From Amycolatopsis thailandensis (GTDB lineage Bacteria; Actinomycetota; Actinomycetes; Mycobacteriales; Pseudonocardiaceae), in assembly GCF_002234405.1 (NCBI RefSeq), contig NZ_NMQT01000124.1, forward strand, positions 96,151 through 160,150: a stretch of 64,000 nucleotides of DNA, written 5' to 3'. Position numbers and translations under genes: made by a program. Shown here in pieces: positions 47,386 to 56,471 of this stretch. The first letter of the stretch is position 1, and every line of letters begins with the position of its first letter. The notes below the pieces were generated by a model. The model was given only the letters and a program-made list of their open reading frames with translations, was not told the origin of the DNA and made no database searches.

Positions 47386-47979
47386 GTGACCACTTCCCAG
47401 CCGGCCCCTGGGGGCCAAATGCCGGTTGGACAGCCCGACGCTTTCGGTCCGCCGCCCGGCGGTCAGCCGACGGCGCCCAAGCGCTCCAAGATCGGTTGGC
47501 TGCGCTTCGCCGTTCCGGTGCTCGTCGTCGTGATCGGCGGCGGCCTGTTCCTCTTCAACCACTTCACCGGGACGGGCAGTGCCCAGGCCGGTGACTGCTT
47601 GAGCGTGACCGAGTTCTCGCGGAAGGCCGACGACCCGAAGAAGATCGATTGCGGGGCGCCGGAGGCGAACGTCAAGATCGGCGCCCGCGTGGCCGGCGAC
47701 GAGTCCTGCCCGGAAGGTGACTACGACACCATCTCGATGACCGGCCGGATGTCGTACAAGCTGTGCCTGGTCATCAACGTCAAACAGGGCGACTGCCTCA
47801 AGGGCCTCAAGTCGGACACCGCCGGCTACCAGAAGGTGTCCTGCACCGACCCCGCCAAGGACGCGGAGGTGGTGAAGGTCGCCGGTGTCGCGGACAAGGC
47901 GTCCTGTGAGGGCACCGAAGCCACGGGTGCGGCGACGTACTCGACGCCGCCGACGACGCTCTGCTTCAAGACGGCGTAG
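47386..47979 (+). CDS. LppU/SCO3897-like membrane-anchored protein (copy 2)
   Basis: This 197-residue protein repeats the plan of its neighbour with a longer Pro/Gly-rich cytoplasmic N-terminus (PAPGGQMPVGQPDAFGPP), one helix (FAVPVLVVVIGGGLFLFNHF) and an outer domain with the same Cys pattern (AGDCLSV, KIDCGAPEA, YKLCLVINVKQGDCLKG, QKVSCTDPAKDAEVVKVAG). It starts at a GTG. Tandem duplication with divergence is evident. A family B palindrome follows 15 bases after the stop. Confidence 0.82.
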   Translation: MTTSQPAPGGQMPVGQPDAFGPPPGGQPTAPKRSKIGWLRFAVPVLVVVIGGGLFLFNHFTGTGSAQAGDCLSVTEFSRKADDPKKIDCGAPEANVKIGARVAGDESCPEGDYDTISMTGRMSYKLCLVINVKQGDCLKGLKSDTAGYQKVSCTDPAKDAEVVKVAGVADKASCEGTEATGAATYSTPPTTLCFKTA

Positions 47980-47994
47980 CCAGCCCGAGTTCAA

Positions 47995-48049
47995 GCGCGT
48001 GAAGGCCCCCTTCCCTCTGCTCAGCCGAGGGAAGGGGGCCTTCACGCGC
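47995..48049. repeat. Palindromic repeat, family B (copy 3)
   Basis: Perfect 22-base arms (47995-48016, 48028-48049), starting GCGCGTGAAGGCCCCCTTCC, flank an 11-base loop. Compared with copy 1 the inner T/A pairs are changed on both arms together, so pairing is conserved. Confidence 0.92.
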
Positions 48050-48057
48050 ATCGGGGG

Positions 48058-48072
48058 AGCAAGGGACCTTTG
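48058..48072. repeat. Single arm of a family C palindrome
   Basis: AGCAAGGGACCTTTG matches the first arm of the family C repeats, but no second arm follows. It is a decayed or partial copy, directly beside a family B element. Confidence 0.6.
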
Positions 48073-48200
48073 GTATCGCCGCCGCCATCCGGCCGTGTGC
48101 GAGCCGCCGTTCGTCGCACAGTGTGGGACGGGCTGCGACCGGACGGTCACCGGTCCTAACGTTGCTCGTCCCCAACCCGCCGATCGATCTGGAGTCCCTG

Positions 48201-49469
48201 GTGGCGACGACGGAAACCCAAGCCGGTGAGAAGAAGCTCCTCGACTTCCCGACCTCCTGCGCCGCCCCGGTCCCGCGACCGGAGGAGCCGGTCAAGATCG
48301 TTCCGCTCGCGGTCGCGGGTGCCCTCGCGGTCGGACTGACCTGGTACGTCTGGGCGGCGCACGGGGCGAAGTTCGGTGTCCTGCTCGTCCTCGGCCTGCT
48401 GCTCGGCCTCGCGCTTTTCCACTCCCGATTCGGGTTCACCTCGGCCTGGCGCCAGCTGATCGCGGTCGGAAACGGTCAGGGCCTGCGGGCGCACACGCTG
48501 CTGCTCGGCACGGCCGCGACGTTGATCGCGCTGATCGTCGGCACGGGATCCGGCCTCTTCGGCAGCAAACCGAACCCGACCGCGGGAGGGCTGGGGCTCG
48601 CGCTGTTCGTCGGCGCGACGATCTTCGCCATCGGTATGCAGCTGGGCGGCGCGTGCGCTTCGGGAACGTTGTTCGCGGTCGGTTCCGGGCAGTCGACGAT
48701 CGTGCTGACCCTCGGCGGGTTCATCACCGGCTCCGTCCTCTACACGTGGGCGTATCCGCTGCTTTCGGGCTGGCCCGAGTTCAAGGGGATCCTGCTCGCC
48801 GACCACGTCGGCTGGTTCGGTTCGTGGGCGATCACGATCGCCGTCCTCGCCGCGATCGTGCTGGGCACCCGGTTCGTGCAGAAGCGCCGTAACCCGCCGC
48901 CGGTCGACGTCGTCCCGACCGCGCGCGGTTTCGCCCGGATCTACCGCGGCTCCTGGCCGATCCTCGTCGGCGCCGTCGTCCTCGGGGTACTCGCGGGTGC
49001 GGTGTTCCTGGTGTCCGGCGGGATCTGGGGCGTCACGAGCGCGTTCAGCCTGTGGGGCGCCAAGATCCTTCAGGTGTTCGGCCTGCACCCCGAAACCTGG
49101 GAGTTCTGGCGGCTCAAGGCGAACGCGGCTTCGCTGGCCGGGCCGATCTGGAAGGACAAGAACAGTCTCACCGACATCGGCATCATGATCGGCGCGGGGG
49201 TCGCGGCCGCGGCGGCGGGCGCGTGGAAGATCCACAGCTCGATCCCGTGGCGGACGGCTCTCGCCGCCGTGCTCGGCGGGATCCTGATGGGTGTCGGCGC
49301 GCGGATGGCGGGCGGCTGCAACATCGGCGCCTACCTCGGCGGTATCTCGGTCGGCAGCCTGCACGGCTGGCTGTGGGGTGTCTTCGCGCTCGGCGGCACC
49401 TGGATCGGGCTCAAGCTGCGGCCGCTGTTCGGGCTCGGCAACCCGGCCCCAACGGACAGCGTCTGCTGA
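48201..49469 (+). CDS. YeeE/YedE family sulfur-compound transporter
   Basis: From the GTG at 48201 (GGAG site) this is a 422-residue membrane protein with about ten helices. Two conserved Cys motifs, MQLGGACASGTLFAVGSGQ and MAGGCNIGAYLGGISVGSLHGW, match the YeeE/TsuA family, which imports thiosulfate by passing it along conserved Cys residues. A soluble N-terminal tail precedes the first helix. No tusA-like gene is adjacent. Cysteine and methionine genes lie a few kilobases downstream. Confidence 0.92.
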   Translation: MATTETQAGEKKLLDFPTSCAAPVPRPEEPVKIVPLAVAGALAVGLTWYVWAAHGAKFGVLLVLGLLLGLALFHSRFGFTSAWRQLIAVGNGQGLRAHTLLLGTAATLIALIVGTGSGLFGSKPNPTAGGLGLALFVGATIFAIGMQLGGACASGTLFAVGSGQSTIVLTLGGFITGSVLYTWAYPLLSGWPEFKGILLADHVGWFGSWAITIAVLAAIVLGTRFVQKRRNPPPVDVVPTARGFARIYRGSWPILVGAVVLGVLAGAVFLVSGGIWGVTSAFSLWGAKILQVFGLHPETWEFWRLKANAASLAGPIWKDKNSLTDIGIMIGAGVAAAAAGAWKIHSSIPWRTALAAVLGGILMGVGARMAGGCNIGAYLGGISVGSLHGWLWGVFALGGTWIGLKLRPLFGLGNPAPTDSVC

Positions 49470-49485
49470 TCACTCTTTGTGACAT

Positions 49486-49522
49486 CCCGTATGCGGGCTT
49501 GCCCTTTCGGCCCGCGTACGGG
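49486..49522 (+). terminator. Hairpin after the YeeE-family gene
   Basis: CCCGTATGCGGGC (49486-49498) pairs with GCCCGCGTACGGG (49510-49522) with one mismatch, 16 bases after the stop. GAAAAAGTT follows. Confidence 0.65.
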
Positions 49523-49573
49523 GAAAAAGTTGGCATGTAAAACCTGTGTTCGGCTACCCTCGGCTACATGCCT

Positions 49574-49599
49574 GAGCTTGCGCATTAATGCACAAGCTC
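49574..49599. promoter_or_regulatory. 26-bp near-perfect palindrome upstream of the MFS gene
   Basis: GAGCTTG-CGCATTAATGCA-CAAGCTC is symmetric at 24 of 26 positions and centred on GCATTAATGC. It lies 93 bases before the MFS start and looks like a TetR- or MarR-type operator. No regulator gene of such a family is adjacent. Confidence 0.65.
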
Positions 49600-49692
49600 G
49601 GTTGGGGAAGGCCCGGCGCGTGCCGGGCGTCGACTTCGTAGTCGCGACCACGGGGGTTGTCGCGTCCACTGAACATCAGGGACGGATTCTTC

Positions 49693-51225
49693 ATGTCAAC
49701 GCAAAGCCCGGCCGCACCGGGCGGCGACAAACTCGACGCGGGCGTGCTCAAGGTCGCCGGCGTCGTCATCCTCGGCGCGATCATGGCGATCCTCGACACG
49801 ACCGTCGTCAACGTCGCGCTCCAGAAACTGACCATCGAGTTCCAGACGTCGTTCGACACCATCCAGTGGATCGCGACCGGTTACATGCTGGCGCTGGCCA
49901 CGGTCATCCCGGTCACCGGCTGGGCATCCGACCGGTTCGGCACCAAGCGGCTCTACATGACCGCGATCGGGCTGTTCCTGATCGGATCGATGCTCGCCGG
50001 AATGGCCTGGGACGTCGAATCGCTGATCATCTTCCGGGTCCTGCAAGGCTTCGGCGGCGGCATGCTGATGCCCGCCGGAATGACGATCCTGACCAGGGCC
50101 GCCGGACCGCACCGGATCGGGCGCGTGATGGGCGTGCTCGGGGTGCCGATGCTGCTCGGCCCGATCGGCGGCCCGATCCTCGGCGGCTGGCTGGTCGACG
50201 CGGTGAGCTGGCGCTGGATCTTCTACATCAACGTGCCGATCGGCCTGATCACCATGGCGATGGCCTGGCGCCTGCTGCCGAAGGACCGGCCGGAGCCCAG
50301 CGAGCGGTTCGACTTCATCGGCATGCTGATGGTGTCGCCGGGCCTGGCGGCGCTGATCTTCGGCGTTTCGAACATCCCGGCCGCGGGCGGTGTCGGCGCT
50401 GTCGACGTCTGGCTGCCCGCGCTGGCCGGGATCGCGTTGCTGGTGGCGTTCGTGGTCCGGGCGAACCGCGTCGCGAACCCGCTGCTCGACCTGAAGTTGT
50501 TCAAGAACCGGTCGTTCACCGTCGCCATGGTGACGATGACCTTCTTCTGCGTCGCGTTCTTCGGCGCGATGCTGCTCCTGCCGACGTATTTCGTGCTGGC
50601 GCGTGGTGAATCGGCGATGAACGCCGGTCTTCTGCTCGCCCCGCAGGGGGTCGGCGCGATGCTGACCATGCCGATCGCGGGCCGGTTCGCGGACAAGATC
50701 GGCGCGCGGAAGATCGTGCTGCCCGGTCTCGTGCTGATGCTCGCCGGGCTGATCGCCTTCACCCAGCTCACCGCGACGACGCCGTACTGGCTGCTGCTTT
50801 CGGCGCTGTTCGTGATGGGGCTCGGCATGGGCGCGACGATGATGCCGATCACCTCGGCCGCGTTGCAGACGCTCAAGCCGCAGGACATGGCGAAGGCGTC
50901 GACAGCGACGAACATCCTGCAGCAGACCGCGGGGGCGATCGGCGCCGCGGTGCTGTCGATCATCCTGGCGGCGCTGCTGGCCGGGAAGTTCGGCGTGCCG
51001 ACCGCGCAGGGGCAGCTGGCCGCGACCGCCGCGGTGATGAACCCGGCGACGCACGAGGCGGCTTCGGGGCTGACCGCGGACTCGTTCTCGACGACGTTCC
51101 TGTGGTCGATGATCCTGCTCGCGCTGTGCCTGATCCCGGCGGCGTTCCTGCCGAAGACCAAGCCGGCGCTGCCGGAGGGCGTCGACGGTGAGGTCGCCGC
51201 GGCCCCGCCGATCATGACCCACTAG
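49693..51225 (+). CDS. DHA2-type MFS drug transporter
   Basis: This 510-residue, 14-helix protein shows the EmrB/QacA features: GAIMAILDTTVVNVALQKL (motif D1 in helix 1), TGWASDRFGTKRLY (motif A) and LGVPMLLGPIGGPILGGWLVD (motif C, antiporter). It exports drugs or toxic metabolites with proton antiport. The ATG at 49693 is chosen as the conserved start. The palindrome at 49574 may control it. A family C palindrome lies 12 bases after the stop. Confidence 0.95.
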   Translation: MSTQSPAAPGGDKLDAGVLKVAGVVILGAIMAILDTTVVNVALQKLTIEFQTSFDTIQWIATGYMLALATVIPVTGWASDRFGTKRLYMTAIGLFLIGSMLAGMAWDVESLIIFRVLQGFGGGMLMPAGMTILTRAAGPHRIGRVMGVLGVPMLLGPIGGPILGGWLVDAVSWRWIFYINVPIGLITMAMAWRLLPKDRPEPSERFDFIGMLMVSPGLAALIFGVSNIPAAGGVGAVDVWLPALAGIALLVAFVVRANRVANPLLDLKLFKNRSFTVAMVTMTFFCVAFFGAMLLLPTYFVLARGESAMNAGLLLAPQGVGAMLTMPIAGRFADKIGARKIVLPGLVLMLAGLIAFTQLTATTPYWLLLSALFVMGLGMGATMMPITSAALQTLKPQDMAKASTATNILQQTAGAIGAAVLSIILAALLAGKFGVPTAQGQLAATAAVMNPATHEAASGLTADSFSTTFLWSMILLALCLIPAAFLPKTKPALPEGVDGEVAAAPPIMTH

Positions 51226-51237
51226 GGCCGGGGAAGT

Positions 51238-51299
51238 AGCAAGGGACCTTTGCTCACGTCAGTTAGCGTGCTAACGAACGTGAGCAAAGGTCCCTTGCT
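51238..51299. repeat. Palindromic repeat, family C (copy 2)
   Basis: Arms of 22 bases (51238-51259, 51278-51299) begin AGCAAGGGACCTTTGCTCAC. The loop contains another palindrome, GTTAGC-GT-GCTAAC. It lies at the convergent junction of the MFS and thiolase genes. Its 3' half is identical to copy 3. Confidence 0.93.
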
Positions 51300-51328
51300 C
51301 TCTTTTCGCAGGTCAGGAGGTCAGGAGG

Positions 51329-52549
51329 TCAGGAGAGGCGCTCCAGCACCATCGCCATGCCCTGGCCGCCGCCGACGCACATCGTCTCGAGGCCGAACTG
51401 CTTGTCGTGGTGCCGCAGCGAGTTGATCAGCGTGGAGGTGATCCGCGCGCCGGTCATCCCGAACGGGTGGCCGACGGCGATCGCGCCGCCGTTGACGTTC
51501 AGCTTGTCGAGGTCGATCCCGAGGTCCTTGTACGACGGGATGACCTGCGCGGCGAACGCTTCGTTGATCTCGACGAGGTCGATGTCGCCGATCGACATCC
51601 CGGCGCGCGCGAGGGCACGCTTCGACGCTTCGACCGGGCCGTAGCCCATGATCTCCGGCGACAGCCCGGAAACACCGGTCGAGACGACGCGGGCCAGCGG
51701 CGTGAGGCCGAGTTCCTTCGCCTTGGTGTCGGACATGACGATCAGCGCCGCGGCACCGTCGTTGAGCGCGCAGCAGTTGCCCGCGGTGATCCGGCCGTCG
51801 GGGCGGAAGACCGGCTTGAGGCCGGAGACGCCTTCGAGGGTGACACCGGCGCGCGGGCCGTCGTCCTTCGAGACCACGGTGCCGTCCGGCAGGGTCACCG
51901 GGGTGATGTCGTTGGCCCAGAAGCCGTCCGCGATCGCCTTCTCGGCGAGGTTCTGCGAACGGACGCCGAACTCGTCCATCTCCTCACGGGACACGTTCTT
52001 CAACCGCGCCAGGTTCTCGGCGGTCTGGCCCATCGCGATGTAGACGTCGGGAAGCACGCCGTTCTCGCGCGGGTCGGTCCAGCTGTCGGCGCCCTCGGCC
52101 GCCACCTGCGCGGTGCGGGCCTCGGCGTCGGCGAACAGCGGGTTGTGCGTGTTCGGCCAGGAGTCCGAGCTGCCGTTGGCGAAGCGCGAAACGGTCTCGA
52201 CACCGGCGGAGATGAACACGTCGCCTTCGCCCGCCTTGATCGCGTGCAGCGCCATGCGGGTGGTCTGGAGGCTGGAGGAGCAGTACCGCGTGATCGTGCA
52301 GCCGGGCAGGTGGTCGTAGCCGAGTTCGACGGCGACCGCGCGGCCCATGTTGAAGCCCTGCTCGCCACCGGGGAGACCACAGCCCAGCATGAGGTCTTCG
52401 ATCTGCGTCGGGTCGAGCTCGGGGACCTTGTCGAGCGCGGCGCGGACCATCTGCGCGGTGAGATCGTCCGGGCGGATGCTCACCAGCGATCCCTTGCCGG
52501 CGCGGCCGATCGGGGATCGGGCGGTGGAGACGATGACGGCTTCGGGCAT
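51329..52549 (-). CDS. Acetyl-CoA acetyltransferase (thiolase)
   Basis: The 406-residue protein is a full-length thiolase. The acyl-accepting Cys is in ITRYCSSSLQTTRMA near residue 92, and the catalytic His and second Cys are in GGAIAVGHPFGMTGAR and MCVGGGQGMAMVLER. It works in fatty-acid beta-oxidation or acetoacetyl-CoA formation. The start at 52549 (MPEAVIVSTARSPIG) is the conserved one; a longer frame is not supported. It stands alone without adjacent fad genes. Confidence 0.95.
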   Translation of the reverse strand: MPEAVIVSTARSPIGRAGKGSLVSIRPDDLTAQMVRAALDKVPELDPTQIEDLMLGCGLPGGEQGFNMGRAVAVELGYDHLPGCTITRYCSSSLQTTRMALHAIKAGEGDVFISAGVETVSRFANGSSDSWPNTHNPLFADAEARTAQVAAEGADSWTDPRENGVLPDVYIAMGQTAENLARLKNVSREEMDEFGVRSQNLAEKAIADGFWANDITPVTLPDGTVVSKDDGPRAGVTLEGVSGLKPVFRPDGRITAGNCCALNDGAAALIVMSDTKAKELGLTPLARVVSTGVSGLSPEIMGYGPVEASKRALARAGMSIGDIDLVEINEAFAAQVIPSYKDLGIDLDKLNVNGGAIAVGHPFGMTGARITSTLINSLRHHDKQFGLETMCVGGGQGMAMVLERLS

Positions 52550-52730
52550 GGAACGACACTCCCTTGTTCTCGATCCAGACACGCGCTAAGCGGTTGCTCA
52601 CCTCGCATCCTCCACCGGAGGGAGGTGCGGGTCAAAGGCGAACGCGATCCACGCCACTCTTTCCGACATGACCCGTGGCCCCGGCCGGTTGAGTGGACAT
52701 ATCGCGACCTGCGGCGTTTAGGCTGTCAGC

Positions 52731-54101
52731 GTGGAATACGTCGAGCACATCGTGGACCTCGTGGGCAACACCCCTCTGGTCAAGCTGAACGCACTGGCCG
52801 AGGGGCTGCAGCCGCTCATCCTGGCCAAGGTCGAGTACGTCAACCCCGGCGGCAGCGTCAAGGACCGCATCGCGCTGCGGATGATCGAAGCCGCGGAGCG
52901 CTCCGGCGAGCTGAAGCCCGGCGGCACCATCGTCGAACCGACCTCCGGCAACACCGGTGTCGGGCTCGCCATGGTGGCGCAGCGCAAGGGATACAAGTGC
53001 GTGTTCGTCTGCCCGGACAAGGTCAGCGAGGACAAGCGCAACGTGCTCAAGGCCTACGGCGCCCGTGTCGTGGTCTGCCCGACGGCGGTGGCGCCGGAGC
53101 ACCCGGACTCCTACTACAACGTCTCCGACCGCCTCGTGCGCGAGATCGAGGGCGCCTGGAAGCCGAACCAGTACGCCAACCCGGAGAACCCGGCCAGCCA
53201 CTACCACTCGACCGGCCCGGAACTCTGGCGCCAGACCGAGGGCAAGATCACGCATTTCGTCGCGGGCGTCGGCACGGGCGGCACCATCTCCGGCACCGGC
53301 AAGTACCTCAAGGAGGTCAGCGACGGCCGCGTCCAGGTCATCGGCGCGGACCCCGAGGGCTCGGTGTACTCCGGCGGGACCGGGCGGCCGTACTTGGTCG
53401 AGGGCGTCGGTGAGGACTTCTGGCCGGAGACCTACGACCGGGACGTCGCCGACCAGATCATCGCGGTGTCGGACGCGCACTCCTTCGACATCACCCGCCG
53501 CCTCGCGCTCGAAGAAGGACTGCTCGTCGGCGGCTCGTGCGGTATGGCCGTCGCCGCCGCGCTCAAGCTCGCCGAGGGCCTCGGCCCGGACGACGTCGTC
53601 GTCGTGCTCCTGCCCGACGGCGGCCGCGGCTACCTCACCAAGGTGTTCAACGACAGCTGGATGTCTTCGTACGGCTTCCTGCCGCCGGACTCCAGCGGCG
53701 CGACCGTCGGCGACGTCCTGATGAAGAAGAGCGGCTCGCTGCCCAGCCTGGTGCACAGTCACCCGAACGAGACCGTCGCCGAAGCGGTGGCGATCCTCTC
53801 CGAGTTCGGCGTCAGCCAGATGCCCGTCGTCTCCGCGGAACCGCCGGTCATGGCGGCCGAGGTCGTCGGCGCGGTCAACGAGCGCGATCTGCTCGAAGCG
53901 CTCTTCACCGGCAAGGCGCAGCTGGCCGACAGGCTCGAACAGCACATGTCGCCGCCGCTGCCGACCATCGGCGCCGGCGAACAGGTGAGTTCGGCGATGA
54001 ACGCGCTCTCGGGCGCGGACGGCGCGTTGGTGCTGGTCGACGGCAAACCGGCGGGGGTCGTCACCCGGCACGACCTGCTCGCGTTTCTCGCGGGACGGTA
54101 A
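52731..54101 (+). CDS. cbs: Cystathionine beta-synthase
   Basis: This 456-residue protein has the PLP fold of CBS: NTPLVKLNALAEG, the PLP Lys in PGGSVKDRIALRMIE near residue 44, the phosphate loop EPTSGNTGVGLA and GVGTGGTISGTGKYL. A C-terminal pair of CBS regulatory domains follows from about residue 335. It makes cystathionine from homocysteine and serine, the first step of reverse transsulfuration. The second-step enzyme is encoded at 57645. The GTG start gives the conserved N-terminus. Confidence 0.95.
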   Translation: MEYVEHIVDLVGNTPLVKLNALAEGLQPLILAKVEYVNPGGSVKDRIALRMIEAAERSGELKPGGTIVEPTSGNTGVGLAMVAQRKGYKCVFVCPDKVSEDKRNVLKAYGARVVVCPTAVAPEHPDSYYNVSDRLVREIEGAWKPNQYANPENPASHYHSTGPELWRQTEGKITHFVAGVGTGGTISGTGKYLKEVSDGRVQVIGADPEGSVYSGGTGRPYLVEGVGEDFWPETYDRDVADQIIAVSDAHSFDITRRLALEEGLLVGGSCGMAVAAALKLAEGLGPDDVVVVLLPDGGRGYLTKVFNDSWMSSYGFLPPDSSGATVGDVLMKKSGSLPSLVHSHPNETVAEAVAILSEFGVSQMPVVSAEPPVMAAEVVGAVNERDLLEALFTGKAQLADRLEQHMSPPLPTIGAGEQVSSAMNALSGADGALVLVDGKPAGVVTRHDLLAFLAGR

Positions 54102-54187
54102 AGAAGCATTTCATCGGATGGTCGGGCCGGGGCGTTACGAGCGGCCCACCCGGCTATCCGATAGCGTGTCGGTTGAGTTGAACTTTT

Positions 54188-55726
54188 ATGTCCTCGTCAA
54201 GGGGGTTCAAGACCCAAATGAGTGCTCCGCAGCCACCGAATCAGCCTTGGGGTGGCGCCCAGCCACCGCAGGGACCCCCGAGTGGCCCTCAGCCGCAGCA
54301 AGACAACCCGTTCGGTTCCCCGGAACCGACCCAGGTGGTGCAGCCCGGCCAGCCGCCGGCCCAGCCCGACTACGGGCAACCGCAGTACGGGCAGCAGCCC
54401 ACCTATGAGCAGCCCCAGGGTGGCGGGTTCGGCGACACGCCGGAGCCCACGCAGGTAGTGCAGCCGGTCCAGCCGGGTTCCGGCGACGCGAACGCGACGC
54501 AGGTCGTGCAGCCGGTGAGCTCGGGCGGGGAGACCCCCGCCAGCGAGTCCACCCAGCTCGTGCCGCCTGGTTCGCAGCCGCCCGCCATCCCGTACGCCCC
54601 GCCGCCGAGCGCGGCCGACAACCCCGCCGCCGGTGCCTACGGCGCGCAGGGTGGCGGTTTCGGTCAGCAGCAGGGCTTCGGCGGTCCCCCGCAGGGTGGG
54701 TTCGACCCGTCGCAGGGCCAGCCGCAGCCCGGTTTCGGCCAGCCGCAGCAGGGCTTCGGCGGACCGCCCCAGGGCGGATTCGGCCAGCAGCCCGGTTTCG
54801 GCGGACCGCAGGGCTACAGCCCCGCTCCCGCCGGTGGTGGCGGCGGGAACCCGCTGTTCGGCTTCATCGCCGGTGGCCTCGTCGGTCTTCTCGGTCTGCT
54901 CGCGCTGATCTTCAGCTTCGTCTACTTCGGCGACGCGAGCGAGTACTCCGAAGGCATCGACGCCCAGTCATCCAAGCTCGGCGAAGAGGCTGTCAACAAG
55001 CTTCTCGACCAGTTCGGCCTGGCTTCGCCCGGCACCGTCTGGCTCTACGTGATCCTGCTTCTGGTCGCTTCGCTCATCGCGACGGCGGCCGGTGCCGGCC
55101 TCGCCCTGGCGGGCAAGCTCCCGGCCTCGATCAAGAAGATCGTGCCGATCGCGGTCACCGCGGGCGGCGCGCTGCTGCTCCTCTTCGGCATCCTGCTCCT
55201 GGGTGCCACCACCGCTTCGGGCGACCGCGTCCCGAGCGGCGCCAGCATCGGGATCGGCTTGCCGCACCTGATCTTCGGCATCCTGATCGTGATCGTGGGC
55301 GTGGTGGGTCTCATCCCGGCGACCGCGCAGTTCGTCGGTCTCGGCGGTGGCGGTTCGGTGCTCGGCGCGCCGCAGGGCGGCCAGCCCGGCGGTTTCGGCG
55401 GCCCGCCGCAGGGTGGCTTCGGCCAGCCGGGGCAGCCCGGTCCGTACGGTCAGCCGCAGCCGGGTCCCTACGGACAGCCCGGACAGCCTGGCCCGCCTTC
55501 GGGTGGTTTCCCGCAGCAGGGCCAGCCCGGCGGTTTCGGGCAGCAGCCCGGACAGGCCGGTCCGCCCAGCGGTGGTTTCGGGCAGCCGGGTCAGCCGCCG
55601 CAGGGTGGGTTCGGCCAGCCGCAGCAGCCCGGTGGTTTCGGGCAGCAGCCCGGACAGCAGGGTCCGCCCAGCGGCGGATTCGGCCAGCCGGGTCAGCAGC
55701 CCGGTCAGCCCCCGCAGCAGTGGTGA
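54188..55726 (+). CDS. Gly/Gln/Pro-rich membrane protein with C-terminal Trp (member 1)
   Basis: The 512-residue protein has about 220 residues of low-complexity G/Q/P/F repeats (GFGGPPQGGFGQQ type). Four hydrophobic helices follow between residues ~222 and ~395, then a second G/Q/P repeat tail ending PPQQW. Similar disordered repeats promote condensates in other proteins, but no function is shown here. The start could be 54188 or the in-frame ATG at 54218 (MSAPQPPNQPWGG). It begins a run of four proteins that end in Trp. Confidence 0.78.
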   Translation: MSSSRGFKTQMSAPQPPNQPWGGAQPPQGPPSGPQPQQDNPFGSPEPTQVVQPGQPPAQPDYGQPQYGQQPTYEQPQGGGFGDTPEPTQVVQPVQPGSGDANATQVVQPVSSGGETPASESTQLVPPGSQPPAIPYAPPPSAADNPAAGAYGAQGGGFGQQQGFGGPPQGGFDPSQGQPQPGFGQPQQGFGGPPQGGFGQQPGFGGPQGYSPAPAGGGGGNPLFGFIAGGLVGLLGLLALIFSFVYFGDASEYSEGIDAQSSKLGEEAVNKLLDQFGLASPGTVWLYVILLLVASLIATAAGAGLALAGKLPASIKKIVPIAVTAGGALLLLFGILLLGATTASGDRVPSGASIGIGLPHLIFGILIVIVGVVGLIPATAQFVGLGGGGSVLGAPQGGQPGGFGGPPQGGFGQPGQPGPYGQPQPGPYGQPGQPGPPSGGFPQQGQPGGFGQQPGQAGPPSGGFGQPGQPPQGGFGQPQQPGGFGQQPGQQGPPSGGFGQPGQQPGQPPQQW

Positions 55727-55754
55727 TTCGCCACCACTGAACGGTTTCTCCCGG

Positions 55755-55789
55755 AACGCCCCCGGCCTGTCGGCCGGGGGCGTTCTGTT
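55755..55789 (+). terminator. Intrinsic terminator after member 1
   Basis: AACGCCCCCGGCC (55755-55767) pairs perfectly with GGCCGGGGGCGTT (55772-55784) around loop TGTC, followed by CTGTTTT. It is the most classical terminator in the window. Confidence 0.85.
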
Positions 55790-55878
55790 TTCGCGGATGT
55801 CTTCGGATTCACCTGCCGCGGCCAGGTTCACCGGGCTAGGGTGAGCGCCGTTAACCCAGACCGGCCGATGGGGGCGAC

Positions 55879-56436
55879 GTGAGCGGTCCGTACGGATATC
55901 CCGGACAGCCCGGCCCTCCCGGATTCGGCTATCACCCGCCGCAGGCCCGGCCGAACGGGGCGACGGCGATCATCGCGGGGTTCCTCGGGCTGATCGCCGC
56001 GGGTACCTCGGGGTACCTCCCGGTCTACTTCTTCCTCGAACTGCCACCCGGGTTCAGCATCGGCGACATGCCCGGTCTCGTGCTGACCGCGCTGGGGCTG
56101 TACCTGCTGGCCGCGCTGCTCCTGTTGATCGGGGCGCTGTCGGCGTTCTTCCGCTCGGTCGCCGGAGCGGTGCTGCTGACGCTCGGTTCGCTGATGGTGA
56201 TCGCCGCAGTCCTGCTGGAACCGTTGGCGTTCAACGCTTCCTACGGTCTGTACTTCCGCCTGCAGTTCGAGTTCGAGTCGTTCGCCGCCATCGCGCGGGT
56301 GGCCCTGTTCGTGGTCGCCCCGTTCACGCTGATCTTCGCGGTCATCCCGCCGACGCTGAAGTACCTGCGCTGGCGGCCGACGCCGGCGCAGCCCTACCGG
56401 CCGCGGAATCAGCTTCCCCAGCCACGCGGTTGGTGA
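55879..56436 (+). CDS. Small membrane protein with C-terminal Trp (member 2)
   Basis: This 185-residue protein starts with a Pro/Gly/Tyr-rich tail (YGYPGQPGPPGFGYHPP), has four predicted helices, and ends PQPRGW. It resembles the protein at 56985 in plan and spacing. I do not recognise a named family. It has a GTG start and its own upstream region after the terminator at 55755. Confidence 0.75.
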   Translation: MSGPYGYPGQPGPPGFGYHPPQARPNGATAIIAGFLGLIAAGTSGYLPVYFFLELPPGFSIGDMPGLVLTALGLYLLAALLLLIGALSAFFRSVAGAVLLTLGSLMVIAAVLLEPLAFNASYGLYFRLQFEFESFAAIARVALFVVAPFTLIFAVIPPTLKYLRWRPTPAQPYRPRNQLPQPRGW

Positions 56437-56471
56437 GATCGTGGACCCTTCAGCTCGGCTTGGGGGAGTTC

